Shown here one piece after another: positions 18,185-26,016 of a DNA stretch of 64,000 nt (position 1 is the first letter of the stretch; each line of letters starts with the position of its first letter). This DNA is from Alloiococcus sp035301245 (GTDB lineage Bacteria > Bacillota > Bacilli > Lactobacillales > Carnobacteriaceae_A), in NCBI GenBank assembly GCA_035301245.1, contig DATGUS010000072.1, positions 78,099 to 142,098 on the forward strand, in the 5' to 3' direction. The notes beneath the pieces were generated by a model. It worked only from the letters and a program-made list of their open reading frames with translations. It was not told the DNA's origin and ran no database searches. Both the position numbers and the translations under genes were made by a program.

Positions 18185-18877
18185 TTAAAAATGTGTTTTT
18201 AAAATACCTAAAGCATTCTCTTCAATAATGACATCGGCATGTTCCTCAAGCACATCGACTGATACCGGACTCTCTTCTCCATATTCTTTTACTTTCGCAA
18301 ATAATAATTTACGATATACTTCAGTGGTACGATATAAGTCTTCAAATTCAAGATATAGATAATAGATTGAATTCTGATGGTATAATACTGAATCAATAAA
18401 TTCATCATCTAAATCAGTAACTAAAATTAAGAGTTTTTCAATATTATCGAATGCAACAATCATTGATGATGTTTTCTCATTATGATTATCATCCAGATTT
18501 GAATCATCTTCCAATTGACCAAGAATATCATTTATCACTTTTGAATCCTCTGAATCCTCGCCTTTAGATTTTTTCTTTTCGTTTGATGATAGTTGTTTTG
18601 ATTCACGAGCAATTGAATTAATGATATCTTCATCAACATTTGCCCCTTTACTAATAAATAATTCCAACCCGTTATTTTTTGGCATTACTTGGAACGTGAC
18701 TGCATCAGAATCTTTAAAGTCATCATTCAAATCGACTTCTTCTAAAATACCATAAAAAAAACTTTCAATTTGTTTTTCATTTCCTAATAAATCCAAAAAT
18801 GTTATTCCGCGATTCATGAGATCCGAGTTATCAATAGTGACACGTATAGTATCATCATTAATGTGTTCAATTTCCAT
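18185..18877 (-). CDS. mecA: MecA adaptor protein for ClpC
   Basis: A 230-residue adaptor. The N-terminal substrate-recognition domain begins MEIEHINDDTIRVTIDNSDLMNRGITFLDLLG. An acidic, Ser/Lys-rich linker (about 90-130) leads to the C-terminal ClpC-binding domain (MIVAFDNIEKLLILVTDL...LYLEFEDLYRT). MecA targets proteins such as ComK or Spx to ClpCP. It lies directly downstream of the spx gene but behind that gene's terminator. Confidence 0.95.
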   Translation of the reverse strand: MEIEHINDDTIRVTIDNSDLMNRGITFLDLLGNEKQIESFFYGILEEVDLNDDFKDSDAVTFQVMPKNNGLELFISKGANVDEDIINSIARESKQLSSNEKKKSKGEDSEDSKVINDILGQLEDDSNLDDNHNEKTSSMIVAFDNIEKLLILVTDLDDEFIDSVLYHQNSIYYLYLEFEDLYRTTEVYRKLLFAKVKEYGEESPVSVDVLEEHADVIIEENALGILKTHF

Positions 18878-18941
18878 AGCTCAATCACCTCATTCACTAT
18901 TTTAAAACTATGGTAGATTAACCAATTAAACCTTATTATAC

Positions 18942-18973
18942 AAAAAAAGGTGTCACTATTCAATAGCGACACT
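18942..18973 (-). terminator. Intrinsic terminator after the spx gene
   Basis: GTGTCACTATT (18950-18960) pairs with AATAGCGACAC (18962-18972) with one mismatch, and on the minus strand is followed by seven T residues. It starts within 10 bases of the stop codon. Confidence 0.85.
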
Positions 18974-18979
18974 CTTTGA

Positions 18980-19354
18980 CTAATATTCCATAATAACACG
19001 GGTAGGTTTAGGCAAAAATTTATTAAGTTCTTCTTCGTTATAGCCTACAAGCATTCGTTTATCATCATACAATATAGGCAGTTTCAATAATTTGGGTTCT
19101 CTCTCCATTGATTCATAAAGTTCTTTAAGTGAGATATCATTATCTTCAATGACATGCTGCACCATTGAAAGGTATTCTGGCGCAATGATATCAATTACAC
19201 CCATCTCAGTTAATGATGTCATTTGCTTTAACTCTTCCATGGTCACCAAATCATCAAATAATTCCTTTTCTTGATATGGTATGCAACGTTTGTCTAACCA
19301 TTGTTTTACCTTTTTACAATCAATCGAACTTGGATACGTAAATAACTTAAGCAT
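18980..19354 (-). CDS. spx: Spx/ArsC-family regulator lacking the first redox Cys
   Basis: A 124-residue Spx-type protein that would bind the RNA polymerase alpha C-terminal domain. It keeps the Spx core: TEMGVIDII with the conserved Gly used for alpha contact, KLLKLPILYDDKRMLVGYNEEEL, and FLPKPTR. Oddity: at the N-terminal CxxC redox switch the sequence is PSSIDC, so Cys10 is Ser and only Cys13 remains. Disulfide switching of the usual kind is therefore not possible. It lies upstream of mecA, the usual place of spxA. A paralogue with an intact switch may exist outside the window. Confidence 0.88.
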   Translation of the reverse strand: MLKLFTYPSSIDCKKVKQWLDKRCIPYQEKELFDDLVTMEELKQMTSLTEMGVIDIIAPEYLSMVQHVIEDNDISLKELYESMEREPKLLKLPILYDDKRMLVGYNEEELNKFLPKPTRVIMEY

Positions 19355-19390
19355 ATCTATCCCCCATAATTTTTATTTTTAGATAGCGGC

Positions 19391-20410
19391 TTAATAAATT
19401 AATTCTACCAATTCATCAACATCGACATCACCAAAGTATTTATTAATATCAACAGATTCTAATACTTTATGGATTGATTTCGCTTCATAATTAGTACCTT
19501 TTAATTTATCTTCTACATCTGAGATTTCTCCCATACCGAAGAAATCACCATAAATTTTAATATCTTTAATAACACCTTTATCGACATTTAACTTCACTTC
19601 TACTGTACCAATTGATAAACGTTCACTACGTTCTAAATCAAAGTCTGGAGACTCACCGTAGTTCCAGTTCCAGTTTGCTGTATATTTTTCAGCAAACTTA
19701 TCAATCTCTTCCCAGTCTTGATCAGTTAATTTATATTCTTTCACTTCAGAAATATCGTCAACATCATAAATATTTAATAATAATTTTTCTCTAAAATTTT
19801 TCGTATTCATATTTTGATATTCGTCATTTAAATATGGTTTAATATTTGTTACGCGACTACGAATTGATTTAATACCTTTAGATTTTAATTTATGTTTCTT
19901 AGGTTTTAACGCACCAACTACGGCATCGATTTGTGAGTTAAACATTAACGTTCCATGAGCTGTCATTCGTCCATTCTTAGAGTACATGGCATTTCCTGAG
20001 AATTTTTTGTCATCAATAATTAAATCATTACGGCCGCGTAATTCTGCACCAGAAGCACCCATTTTTTGAAGTGCATCAATTACCGGTAAGGTAAAACGCT
20101 TGAAGTTTCTAAATGAATCACCATCATCTTTTGTTATGAAACAGAAGTTAAGTACGCCTAAATCATGATACACTGCTCCACCACCACTGAAGCGACGGAC
20201 CACTTTTACATCATTGTCTTCAACATACTGAGTATTTACTTCTTCATAAGTATTTTGGTTTTTACCTACAATAATTGAATCGTTATTGATGTAGAAAAGT
20301 AAAATAGGTTCATCAAGCTGAACATTATTTAATAAGTAGTACTCTATAGCCAAGTTAATACTTGGATCATGAATTTCTTCGCCATTTCTTTCATTCTTTA
20401 CGTAATACAT
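19391..20410 (-). CDS. lplA: Lipoate-protein ligase A
   Basis: A 339-residue ligase that activates free lipoate with ATP and attaches it to lipoyl domains. The BPL/LplA core has the RRFSGGGAVYHDLGVLNF motif (about residues 71-88) and DLIIDDKKFSGNAMY (about 126) with the catalytic Lys. A C-terminal accessory domain is present. The promoter region is the 230-base spacer 20411-20640, in which nothing else is seen. Confidence 0.95.
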   Translation of the reverse strand: MYYVKNERNGEEIHDPSINLAIEYYLLNNVQLDEPILLFYINNDSIIVGKNQNTYEEVNTQYVEDNDVKVVRRFSGGGAVYHDLGVLNFCFITKDDGDSFRNFKRFTLPVIDALQKMGASGAELRGRNDLIIDDKKFSGNAMYSKNGRMTAHGTLMFNSQIDAVVGALKPKKHKLKSKGIKSIRSRVTNIKPYLNDEYQNMNTKNFREKLLLNIYDVDDISEVKEYKLTDQDWEEIDKFAEKYTANWNWNYGESPDFDLERSERLSIGTVEVKLNVDKGVIKDIKIYGDFFGMGEISDVEDKLKGTNYEAKSIHKVLESVDINKYFGDVDVDELVELIY

Positions 20411-20608
20411 ATCGTACTTCCTTTCATTTTCGTTCTCGTATGTATAGTTTAAGATACAATTTAAGAAAAATACACTGAATTTTGAAATTTTATTAAAAAT
20501 ATTAGATTTATTATATCTATCGAGTATTATTTCATACTTTTAAAAACAAAATTGTTTTTATTTAAGCATAAATTTTATAATAAATTTCTACACAGTCATT
20601 TAAGCCAT

Positions 20609-20643
20609 AAAAAAAGACTGACTTTGACATGTCAGTCTTTTTT
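20609..20643 (-). terminator. Intrinsic terminator after rplT
   Basis: AAAAAAGACTGAC pairs with GTCAGTCTTTTTT around an 8-base loop, followed on the minus strand by further T residues. It lies 7 bases past the rplT stop and ends the infC-rpmI-rplT operon. Confidence 0.92.
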
Positions 20644-20649
20644 ATCATC

Positions 20650-21012
20650 TTATTGATTAGAAATAGCTTCTTTCGCTTGTTCTGTTAATGATGCGAATGC
20701 CTCTGCATCGTTAACTGCTAATTCTGCTAATACTTTACGGTTTAAGTCAATACCTGCTAATTTTAGTCCGTGCATGAATTTTGAGTAGCTTAAGCCGTTT
20801 AAGCGAGCTGCCGCATTGATACGTGAGATCCATAATTTACGGAAATTACGTTTATTCTGTTTACGGTCACGGTAAGCATACATGTAAGATTTCATAACCT
20901 GCTGTTTAGCAACTCTAAATAATTTGTGTTTTGCTCCGTAGTAACCTTTAGCTAATTTTAAAACACGTTTACGACGACGTAAAGTGACTGTTCCACCTTT
21001 TACTCTTGCCAT
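20650..21012 (-). CDS. rplT: 50S ribosomal protein L20
   Basis: A 120-residue basic protein with the L20 signature ARVKGGTVTLRRRKRVLKLAKGYYGAKHKLFR and KLWISRINAAARLNGLSYSKF. It binds 23S rRNA early in 50S assembly. In Firmicutes it also represses its own operon through the infC leader. Last gene of infC-rpmI-rplT. Confidence 0.99.
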   Translation of the reverse strand: MARVKGGTVTLRRRKRVLKLAKGYYGAKHKLFRVAKQQVMKSYMYAYRDRKQNKRNFRKLWISRINAAARLNGLSYSKFMHGLKLAGIDLNRKVLAELAVNDAEAFASLTEQAKEAISNQ

Positions 21013-21035
21013 TTTTAATTTCCTCCTCTAACTAA

Positions 21036-21236
21036 TTATTTCATGTAAGTTAATTGTTGGTTAATACGTTTTTGGTCTGATTTATGAACCATTCCAGCTT
21101 TACGTAATTGACGTTTTTGTTTTTGAGTCTTATTCGCAAATAAGTGACTTCTTTTTGCGTGGCTACGTTTTAATTTTCCAGAAGCAGTACGTTTGAAACG
21201 TTTTTGACTTCCTTTATGAGTTTTCATTTTTGGCAT
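21036..21236 (-). CDS. rpmI: 50S ribosomal protein L35
   Basis: A 66-residue basic ribosomal protein beginning MPKMKTHKGSQKRFKRTASGKLKR, the L35 signature. It lies between infC and rplT with a good AGGAGG site, in the universal operon order. Confidence 0.99.
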   Translation of the reverse strand: MPKMKTHKGSQKRFKRTASGKLKRSHAKRSHLFANKTQKQKRQLRKAGMVHKSDQKRINQQLTYMK

Positions 21237-21266
21237 AGTTAAATCCTCCTGTATTAATTGAAATTT

Positions 21267-21785
21267 TTATTTTTCGCTTTTCGGCGCAATCATTAAGAAC
21301 ATTGAACGACCATCCATTTTTGGTTTTTGCTCAATATCGCCGATATCTTTGGTTTCTTCAGCAAAACGCTCTAAAACTTCACGACCGATATCTTTATGAG
21401 TAATAGCACGACCACGGAAACGAATAGAAACCTTTACTTTGTCACCATCTTTTTCTAAGAATTTTCGACCTTGTTTTAGCTTAGTATTAAAATCATGATC
21501 ATCAATAGTTGGGCTTAAACGTATCTCTTTAACATCAATTGTCTTTTGATTCTTACGTTGTTCACGTTCACGTTTTTGTTGCTCATAACGGTATTTACCG
21601 TAATCCATAATACGGGCAACGGATGGGTTAGCGTTAGGTGACACTAATACTAAGTCCAGTTCAACACGTGCAGCTGCTTCTAAAGCTTGTTCTCGTGAAA
21701 CAACTCCGATTTGCTCTCCATCATGTCCGATTAATCGTAACTCTTTATCGCGAATACGATCGTTAACTATCATTTCCTTTATGAT
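21267..21785 (-). CDS. infC: Translation initiation factor IF-3, probable non-AUG start
   Basis: IF-3 of about 172 residues: N-domain with NDRIRDKELRLIGHDGEQIGVV, C-domain with RIMDYGKYRYEQQKRE, KEIRLSPTI and KVSIRFRGRAITH. The first ATG (21771-21773) is 18 bases from the only ribosome site (GGAGG, 21792-21796), too far. An ATC at 21783-21785 and an ATA at 21780-21782 lie 6 and 9 bases from it. The ATC is the position that aligns with the AUU start of Bacillus infC. The start shown is therefore ATC 21785, by inference. Upstream frame residues run into the leader terminator and are not real. Confidence 0.93.
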   Translation of the reverse strand: MIKEMIVNDRIRDKELRLIGHDGEQIGVVSREQALEAAARVELDLVLVSPNANPSVARIMDYGKYRYEQQKREREQRKNQKTIDVKEIRLSPTIDDHDFNTKLKQGRKFLEKDGDKVKVSIRFRGRAITHKDIGREVLERFAEETKDIGDIEQKPKMDGRSMFLMIAPKSEK

Positions 21786-21796
21786 GATACACCTCC

Positions 21797-21975
21797 GAAA
21801 ATATTTGAAAAAAACAAAGAACGGAACTCCGTTAATACACAAAGTCCCGTTCAGTTAAATGATCTGAGTTAACCTACACCTACTTGAGGCATAGTCATTC
21901 ATTAAATACTGATATTAGCCCATGAACTGTATCCATAAGGCGAGAAGTGGGACTTCTACTTTGTTTTCTCAACAT
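21797..21975 (-). promoter_or_regulatory. L20-type autoregulatory leader of infC-rpmI-rplT
   Basis: The leader from the promoter at 21981-22009 to the infC ribosome site ends in an intrinsic terminator: GAACGGGACT (21852-21843) pairs with AGTTCCGTTC (21828-21819), 10 bp, followed by TTTGTTTTTTT. A competing long-range pair exists: AAGTCCC (21955-21949), displayed next to a small AGAAG/CTTCT hairpin, is complementary to GGGACTT (21848-21842), which is part of the terminator's 5' arm. This is the expected logic of the Firmicute L20 leader, where L20 binding favours termination. The family assignment is by position and structure; I could not run a covariance model. Confidence 0.8.
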
Positions 21976-21980
21976 TTAAT

Positions 21981-22009
21981 AGAATAACATTATAATCTTA
22001 TCATGTCAA
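21981..22009 (-). promoter_or_regulatory. Promoter of the infC operon
   Basis: On the minus strand TTGACA (22009-22004) and TATTCT (21986-21981) are 17 bases apart, a consensus -35 with a fair -10. Transcription would start near 21974. No terminator is seen after thrS, so read-through from thrS is also possible. Confidence 0.75.
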
Positions 22010-22074
22010 CTGAATTTAAAAATAAATACATTTCATGGGGTAAAGATCATATGGTGGTAACTAAATGATATATA

Positions 22075-24021
22075 TTAATTATTTTCTCTACTTTTTGATT
22101 TAATATCTTCAATTAATAAATCAATAAATGTATCTAAGTCCATTGTATTGGTATCTCTTTCGCCGTATTTACGAACAGAAACGGTTTTATTTTCCGCTTC
22201 ATTATCACCGATTACAATTTGATATGGAATTTTTTGTGTCTGAGATTGACGAATCTTGTATCCTAATTTTTCATTACGGTCATCAACTTCGACACGTACA
22301 TTGTTCATTCTTAATTTTGCTGCCAGATCTTCAACAACATCTAAGTGTGCATCCAAGCTTACGGGTATCAGTACCGTTTGTATTGGCGCTAACCATGTTG
22401 GAAAAGCACCTTTGTACTCTTCAATCAAGTATGCCACGAAACGTTCCATTGTCGATACCACACCACGGTGGATGACAACTGGACGGTGGTTATCTTGACC
22501 ATCTTCACCGACATAAGTTAAGTCGAAACGTTCTGGTAGCAAGAAGTCAAGTTGTACTGTTGATAGTGTTTCCTCTAATCCGATTGCTGTTTTTACTTGA
22601 ACGTCTAACTTAGGCCCGTAGAATGCGGCTTCTCCGATTGCTTCAAAGTATTCAATACCCGCTTCATCTAGCGTTTCACGAAGCATATCTTCTGCTTTAA
22701 TCCACATCTCATCATCATCGAAGTATTTCTCTTTGTTTTCTGGGTCTCTTAGACTTAGACGGAAACGGTAATCCGTGATGTTAAAGTCTTCATACACTTC
22801 AACAACTAAATCTACCACTCGTTTAAACTCTTCTTTAATTTGGTCAGGTCTTACAAAAACATGTGCATCGTTTAATGTCATCTCACGAACCCGTTGTAAA
22901 CCTGATAGAGCTCCGGATTTTTCATAACGGTGCATCTGACCTAATTCAGCAATACGAATTGGTAGTTCGCGGTAACTATGTGTATCGTTTTTGTACACTT
23001 CCATATGATGTGGACAGTTCATTGGACGTAAGACAAGCATTTCACCGTCCCCCATATCCATTGGTGGGAACATGTCATCTTGGTAGTGATCCCAGTGGCC
23101 TGATATTTTGTATAATTTTGAATCTGCCATAATTGGTGTATACACGTGTTGGTAGCCTAAGCTAATTTCTTTATCAGTAATATAACGCTCGATAATACGA
23201 CGGATTGTCGCTCCTTTTGGTAACCAAAAAGGCAGACCTGAACCCACAGTTGAAGATAGTGTAAAGAGATCTAATTCTTTGCCTAACTTACGATGGTCAC
23301 GCTCTTTAGCTTCTTCTCTTAGACGTAAGAATTCATCTAAATCAGCTTGTTTGAAGAACGCTGTACCGTACACTCGTTGCATCATTTTATTGTCTGAATT
23401 TCCACGCCAGTATGCTCCAGCAAGTGATAATAATTTAAAGACTTTAATGTGTTTAGTTGAGGGAACGTGAATACCTCGGCATAAATCTACAAATTCACCT
23501 TGCTCATACAAAGAAATAACTTCGTCTTCAGGTAAGTCATTAATCAATTCTATCTTATATGGATCATTTTTAAAAAGCTTTAATGCCTCATCTCTCGGCA
23601 CTTCTTTACGGATAATCGGTAAGTTTTCACTTACGATTTTTTTCATTTCTTTTTCGATACGCTCTAAATCTGCCTCAACTATCGGTTCTGCTGAATCAGT
23701 ATCATAGTAGAAACCTGTATCAATCGCTGGCCCTACTCCGAATTTTACATCCGGGTATAAACGAGTAATCGCTTGAGCCATTAAGTGAGCAGTTGAGTGT
23801 CTTAAAATCTGGAGTGCATCTTCATGTTTATCTGTTACGATTTCTAACGTACCATCTTCTTCAAGCGGTCTAACGTAGTCAACTAACTCCCCATTGAATT
23901 TTCCTGCAAGGCCTGCTTTTTCTAGTGATTTTGCGATCGATGCTGCAACATCTTTTGTTGTAGAGCCCTTTTTCATTTCTTTAACTGTACCGTCTGGTAA
24001 TGTAATATTGATTACTGACAT
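22075..24021 (-). CDS. thrS: Threonyl-tRNA synthetase
   Basis: A 648-residue class II synthetase. It has an N-terminal TGS domain (LPDGTVKEMKKGST), the editing domain (HSTAHLMAQAI about residue 75, with the CRGIHVPST metal site about 184), the catalytic core (motif 2 QMHRYEKSGALSGLQRVREM, zinc Cys in RPMNCPHH, motif 3 near HRGVVSTMERF) and the anticodon-binding domain (RKYGERDTNTM). It attaches Thr to tRNA-Thr. Expression is controlled by the T-box leader at 24042-24270. Confidence 0.99.
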   Translation of the reverse strand: MSVINITLPDGTVKEMKKGSTTKDVAASIAKSLEKAGLAGKFNGELVDYVRPLEEDGTLEIVTDKHEDALQILRHSTAHLMAQAITRLYPDVKFGVGPAIDTGFYYDTDSAEPIVEADLERIEKEMKKIVSENLPIIRKEVPRDEALKLFKNDPYKIELINDLPEDEVISLYEQGEFVDLCRGIHVPSTKHIKVFKLLSLAGAYWRGNSDNKMMQRVYGTAFFKQADLDEFLRLREEAKERDHRKLGKELDLFTLSSTVGSGLPFWLPKGATIRRIIERYITDKEISLGYQHVYTPIMADSKLYKISGHWDHYQDDMFPPMDMGDGEMLVLRPMNCPHHMEVYKNDTHSYRELPIRIAELGQMHRYEKSGALSGLQRVREMTLNDAHVFVRPDQIKEEFKRVVDLVVEVYEDFNITDYRFRLSLRDPENKEKYFDDDEMWIKAEDMLRETLDEAGIEYFEAIGEAAFYGPKLDVQVKTAIGLEETLSTVQLDFLLPERFDLTYVGEDGQDNHRPVVIHRGVVSTMERFVAYLIEEYKGAFPTWLAPIQTVLIPVSLDAHLDVVEDLAAKLRMNNVRVEVDDRNEKLGYKIRQSQTQKIPYQIVIGDNEAENKTVSVRKYGERDTNTMDLDTFIDLLIEDIKSKSRENN

Positions 24022-24041
24022 AATTAATCCTCCTTAAAATT

Positions 24042-24270
24042 AAAAAAGTCCCATCAACTAAAACATCTGTTTAGTTAATGGGACGACAATAGCGTGGTTC
24101 CACCCAATGTTTATACAAAAAATCGTATACTCATTTGTCTTTAACGCAGACTTACGTAAACTTTAATCAGCTTGTCTCAAAAGTGGTCATTAATACTTTG
24201 TTTAGAAAAGTCTCAGCACTCTTTTCCTCTCTTTGGAAACTTTAAAATATTAATGGTATCTTTATCATTG
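24042..24270 (-). promoter_or_regulatory. T-box riboswitch upstream of thrS
   Basis: The T-box core GGGTGGAACCACGC (24105-24092, minus strand) precedes a strong terminator, GTCCCAT...ATGGGAC (24084-24048) with a T tract ending at 24042. The stem I region upstream holds an AGAGGAAAAG element, and ATGACCACTTT near 24190-24180 offers ACC, a Thr codon followed by a purine, as specifier (24187-24185). Uncharged tRNA-Thr is expected to allow read-through into thrS. The promoter is probably near TATACT at 24275-24280; its -35 is poor. Confidence 0.93.
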
Positions 24271-24328
24271 ATTTAGTATATTAACTATTTACAACATAGA
24301 TTACCAAATTTTTAATGATTAATCAATA

Positions 24329-25129
24329 TTAAGCTAACATTAAAGCGTCATCTTTCACCATTTCGCCACTTTTTTCTTTAAATAAATCTAATAATTTTGG
24401 AACAGTTAAATTTTTCTTTTCTTCTCCTTGAATATCAATCACTATTTGGCCATCGAACATCATAATTAAACGATTGCCATAATCGATCGCTTGTTGCATA
24501 TCATGAGTTACCATTAAAGCGGTCAGATGCTTTTCTTTAATTAATTGATCAGTTAAAGACATCACCATCTCACGCGTGCTTGGATCCAAGGCTGCTGTAT
24601 GTTCATCGAGAAGTAAAATTTCAGGAAGTTGCATCGTCGCCATCAGAAGTGTTATAGCCTGACGCTGTCCACCAGATAATAATCCCATATCTGTCTTTAA
24701 TCGATTCTCTAAACCTAAGTTTAATTTAGATAATTCTTGTTTATAGAGTTTACGACGGTCAGACTTTATCGCAGTCGATAAACCGCGAGATTTACCACGA
24801 CGGTCAGCAATTGCCAAGTTCTTTTCAATAGTTAAGTGACTTGCTGTCCCTTTTAGAGCATCTTGAAAAACACGACTAATATATTTTGCCCGTTTATAAG
24901 CCGGCTTTGATGTGATATCTTTACCATTTAACGTTAATGTTCCTTGTTCCACCATTAATGTTCCAGCAATCGTATTTAAAAGCGTTGACTTGCCAGCGCC
25001 GTTCCCCCCAATTACTGTAATAAAATCACCTTGATGAATCGTTAAGTCGATGCCTTTTAGAACATGATTTTCGTTAACGGTTTTCTGACCGAAGATTTTA
25101 TGAATATCTTTCATAACTAATTCTGTCAT
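24329..25129 (-). CDS. ABC importer ATPase (TrpZ/COG1101 type)
   Basis: A 266-residue ABC ATPase with Walker A GGNGAGKST (about residue 42), Q-loop RVFQDALKGTASH, signature LSGGQRQAITLL, Walker B ILLLDEHTAAL and switch His in VTHDMQQA. GTASHLTIEKNLAIA is typical of the ATPase that works with COG4120 permeases and COG2984 binding proteins (TrpXYZ type). Third gene of the operon; its ATG overlaps the permease stop. The leader upstream of the operon suggests an aromatic amino acid as substrate. Confidence 0.93.
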   Translation of the reverse strand: MTELVMKDIHKIFGQKTVNENHVLKGIDLTIHQGDFITVIGGNGAGKSTLLNTIAGTLMVEQGTLTLNGKDITSKPAYKRAKYISRVFQDALKGTASHLTIEKNLAIADRRGKSRGLSTAIKSDRRKLYKQELSKLNLGLENRLKTDMGLLSGGQRQAITLLMATMQLPEILLLDEHTAALDPSTREMVMSLTDQLIKEKHLTALMVTHDMQQAIDYGNRLIMMFDGQIVIDIQGEEKKNLTVPKLLDLFKEKSGEMVKDDALMLA

Positions 25130-26016
25130 TATTTAACGCCCTTTCTACTATGTCTTAATTTCCACTTAGAACCTATCATTGGTGAACCTAAAGCGATAGC
25201 TAAAATAATAGCTGAAAATAATTTTAAATCTTGTGGATTAAAATTCAATTGCAAGACTATTAAAAGCATTAAACGATAAATGATTGACCCAACCACAATT
25301 AGAATTAAACGCATTGTTAGCGTTACGTTTTTAAAAATTGATTCTCCAATAATAATGGATGCTAGACCTATAACAATGGCGCCAATTCCCATATTGACAT
25401 CGGCGTACCCATTATTTTGAGCTAACAAACCTCCAGACAGTGCGATCAAGCCATTCCCAATCATGTAGCCTAGTATTTGCATATTGTGGACCGGAATACC
25501 ATTAGACTCACTCATTGATAAATTGCTACCAGTTGCTAAGATTGCTAAACCAATTTCTGTTCTAAAGAATAAAAACAAGGCACCTATCACGATGACTCCT
25601 GTTAAAACACCAAGTAATATAACAGCATAGTTTTGTGAAATATTATAAGATTGTATGATTTTAATGACGGTATCGTTACCTATTAACGATAAGTTAGCCT
25701 GCCTCATCACACGTAGATTAATTGAGTACAATCCTGTCATAGTAACAATCCCTGAAACTAAAGCAGGTATTTGTAATTTGGTATGGAGTAAACCAGTTAC
25801 TAATCCAGCAAGCGCCCCAGCTAACATAGCAATAACTAATGATAAAATCGGTGACATCCCTGAAACAATCAATGAAACACTGACTGCAGCACCAAGTGGA
25901 AAACTTCCTTCAACCGTCAAATCTGCAAGTCCGAGTATTCTGAATGTTAAATAAACACCAATTGCTAAAATCGACCATAAAATTCCTTGCGAAATACTTG
26001 ATAATAATAAATTCAT
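25129..26016 (-). CDS. ABC importer permease (TrpY/COG4120 type)
   Basis: A 295-residue integral membrane protein with about eight to nine hydrophobic segments, of the BPD_transp_2 (LivH-like) fold. Typical segments are LGLADLTVEGSFPLGAAV and LSGGLLAQNNGYADVNMGIGAI. This permease family pairs with COG2984 lipoproteins. It is tightly coupled to the binding protein gene (shared base at 26016) and to the ATPase gene. Confidence 0.93.
   Translation of the reverse strand: MNLLLSSISQGILWSILAIGVYLTFRILGLADLTVEGSFPLGAAVSVSLIVSGMSPILSLVIAMLAGALAGLVTGLLHTKLQIPALVSGIVTMTGLYSINLRVMRQANLSLIGNDTVIKIIQSYNISQNYAVILLGVLTGVIVIGALFLFFRTEIGLAILATGSNLSMSESNGIPVHNMQILGYMIGNGLIALSGGLLAQNNGYADVNMGIGAIVIGLASIIIGESIFKNVTLTMRLILIVVGSIIYRLMLLIVLQLNFNPQDLKLFSAIILAIALGSPMIGSKWKLRHSRKGVK

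Noticed and set aside
22128..22475. 115-codon plus-strand frame inside thrS
   Set aside because: Antisense to a highly conserved part of thrS, no ribosome site, composition typical of a reversed coding strand.
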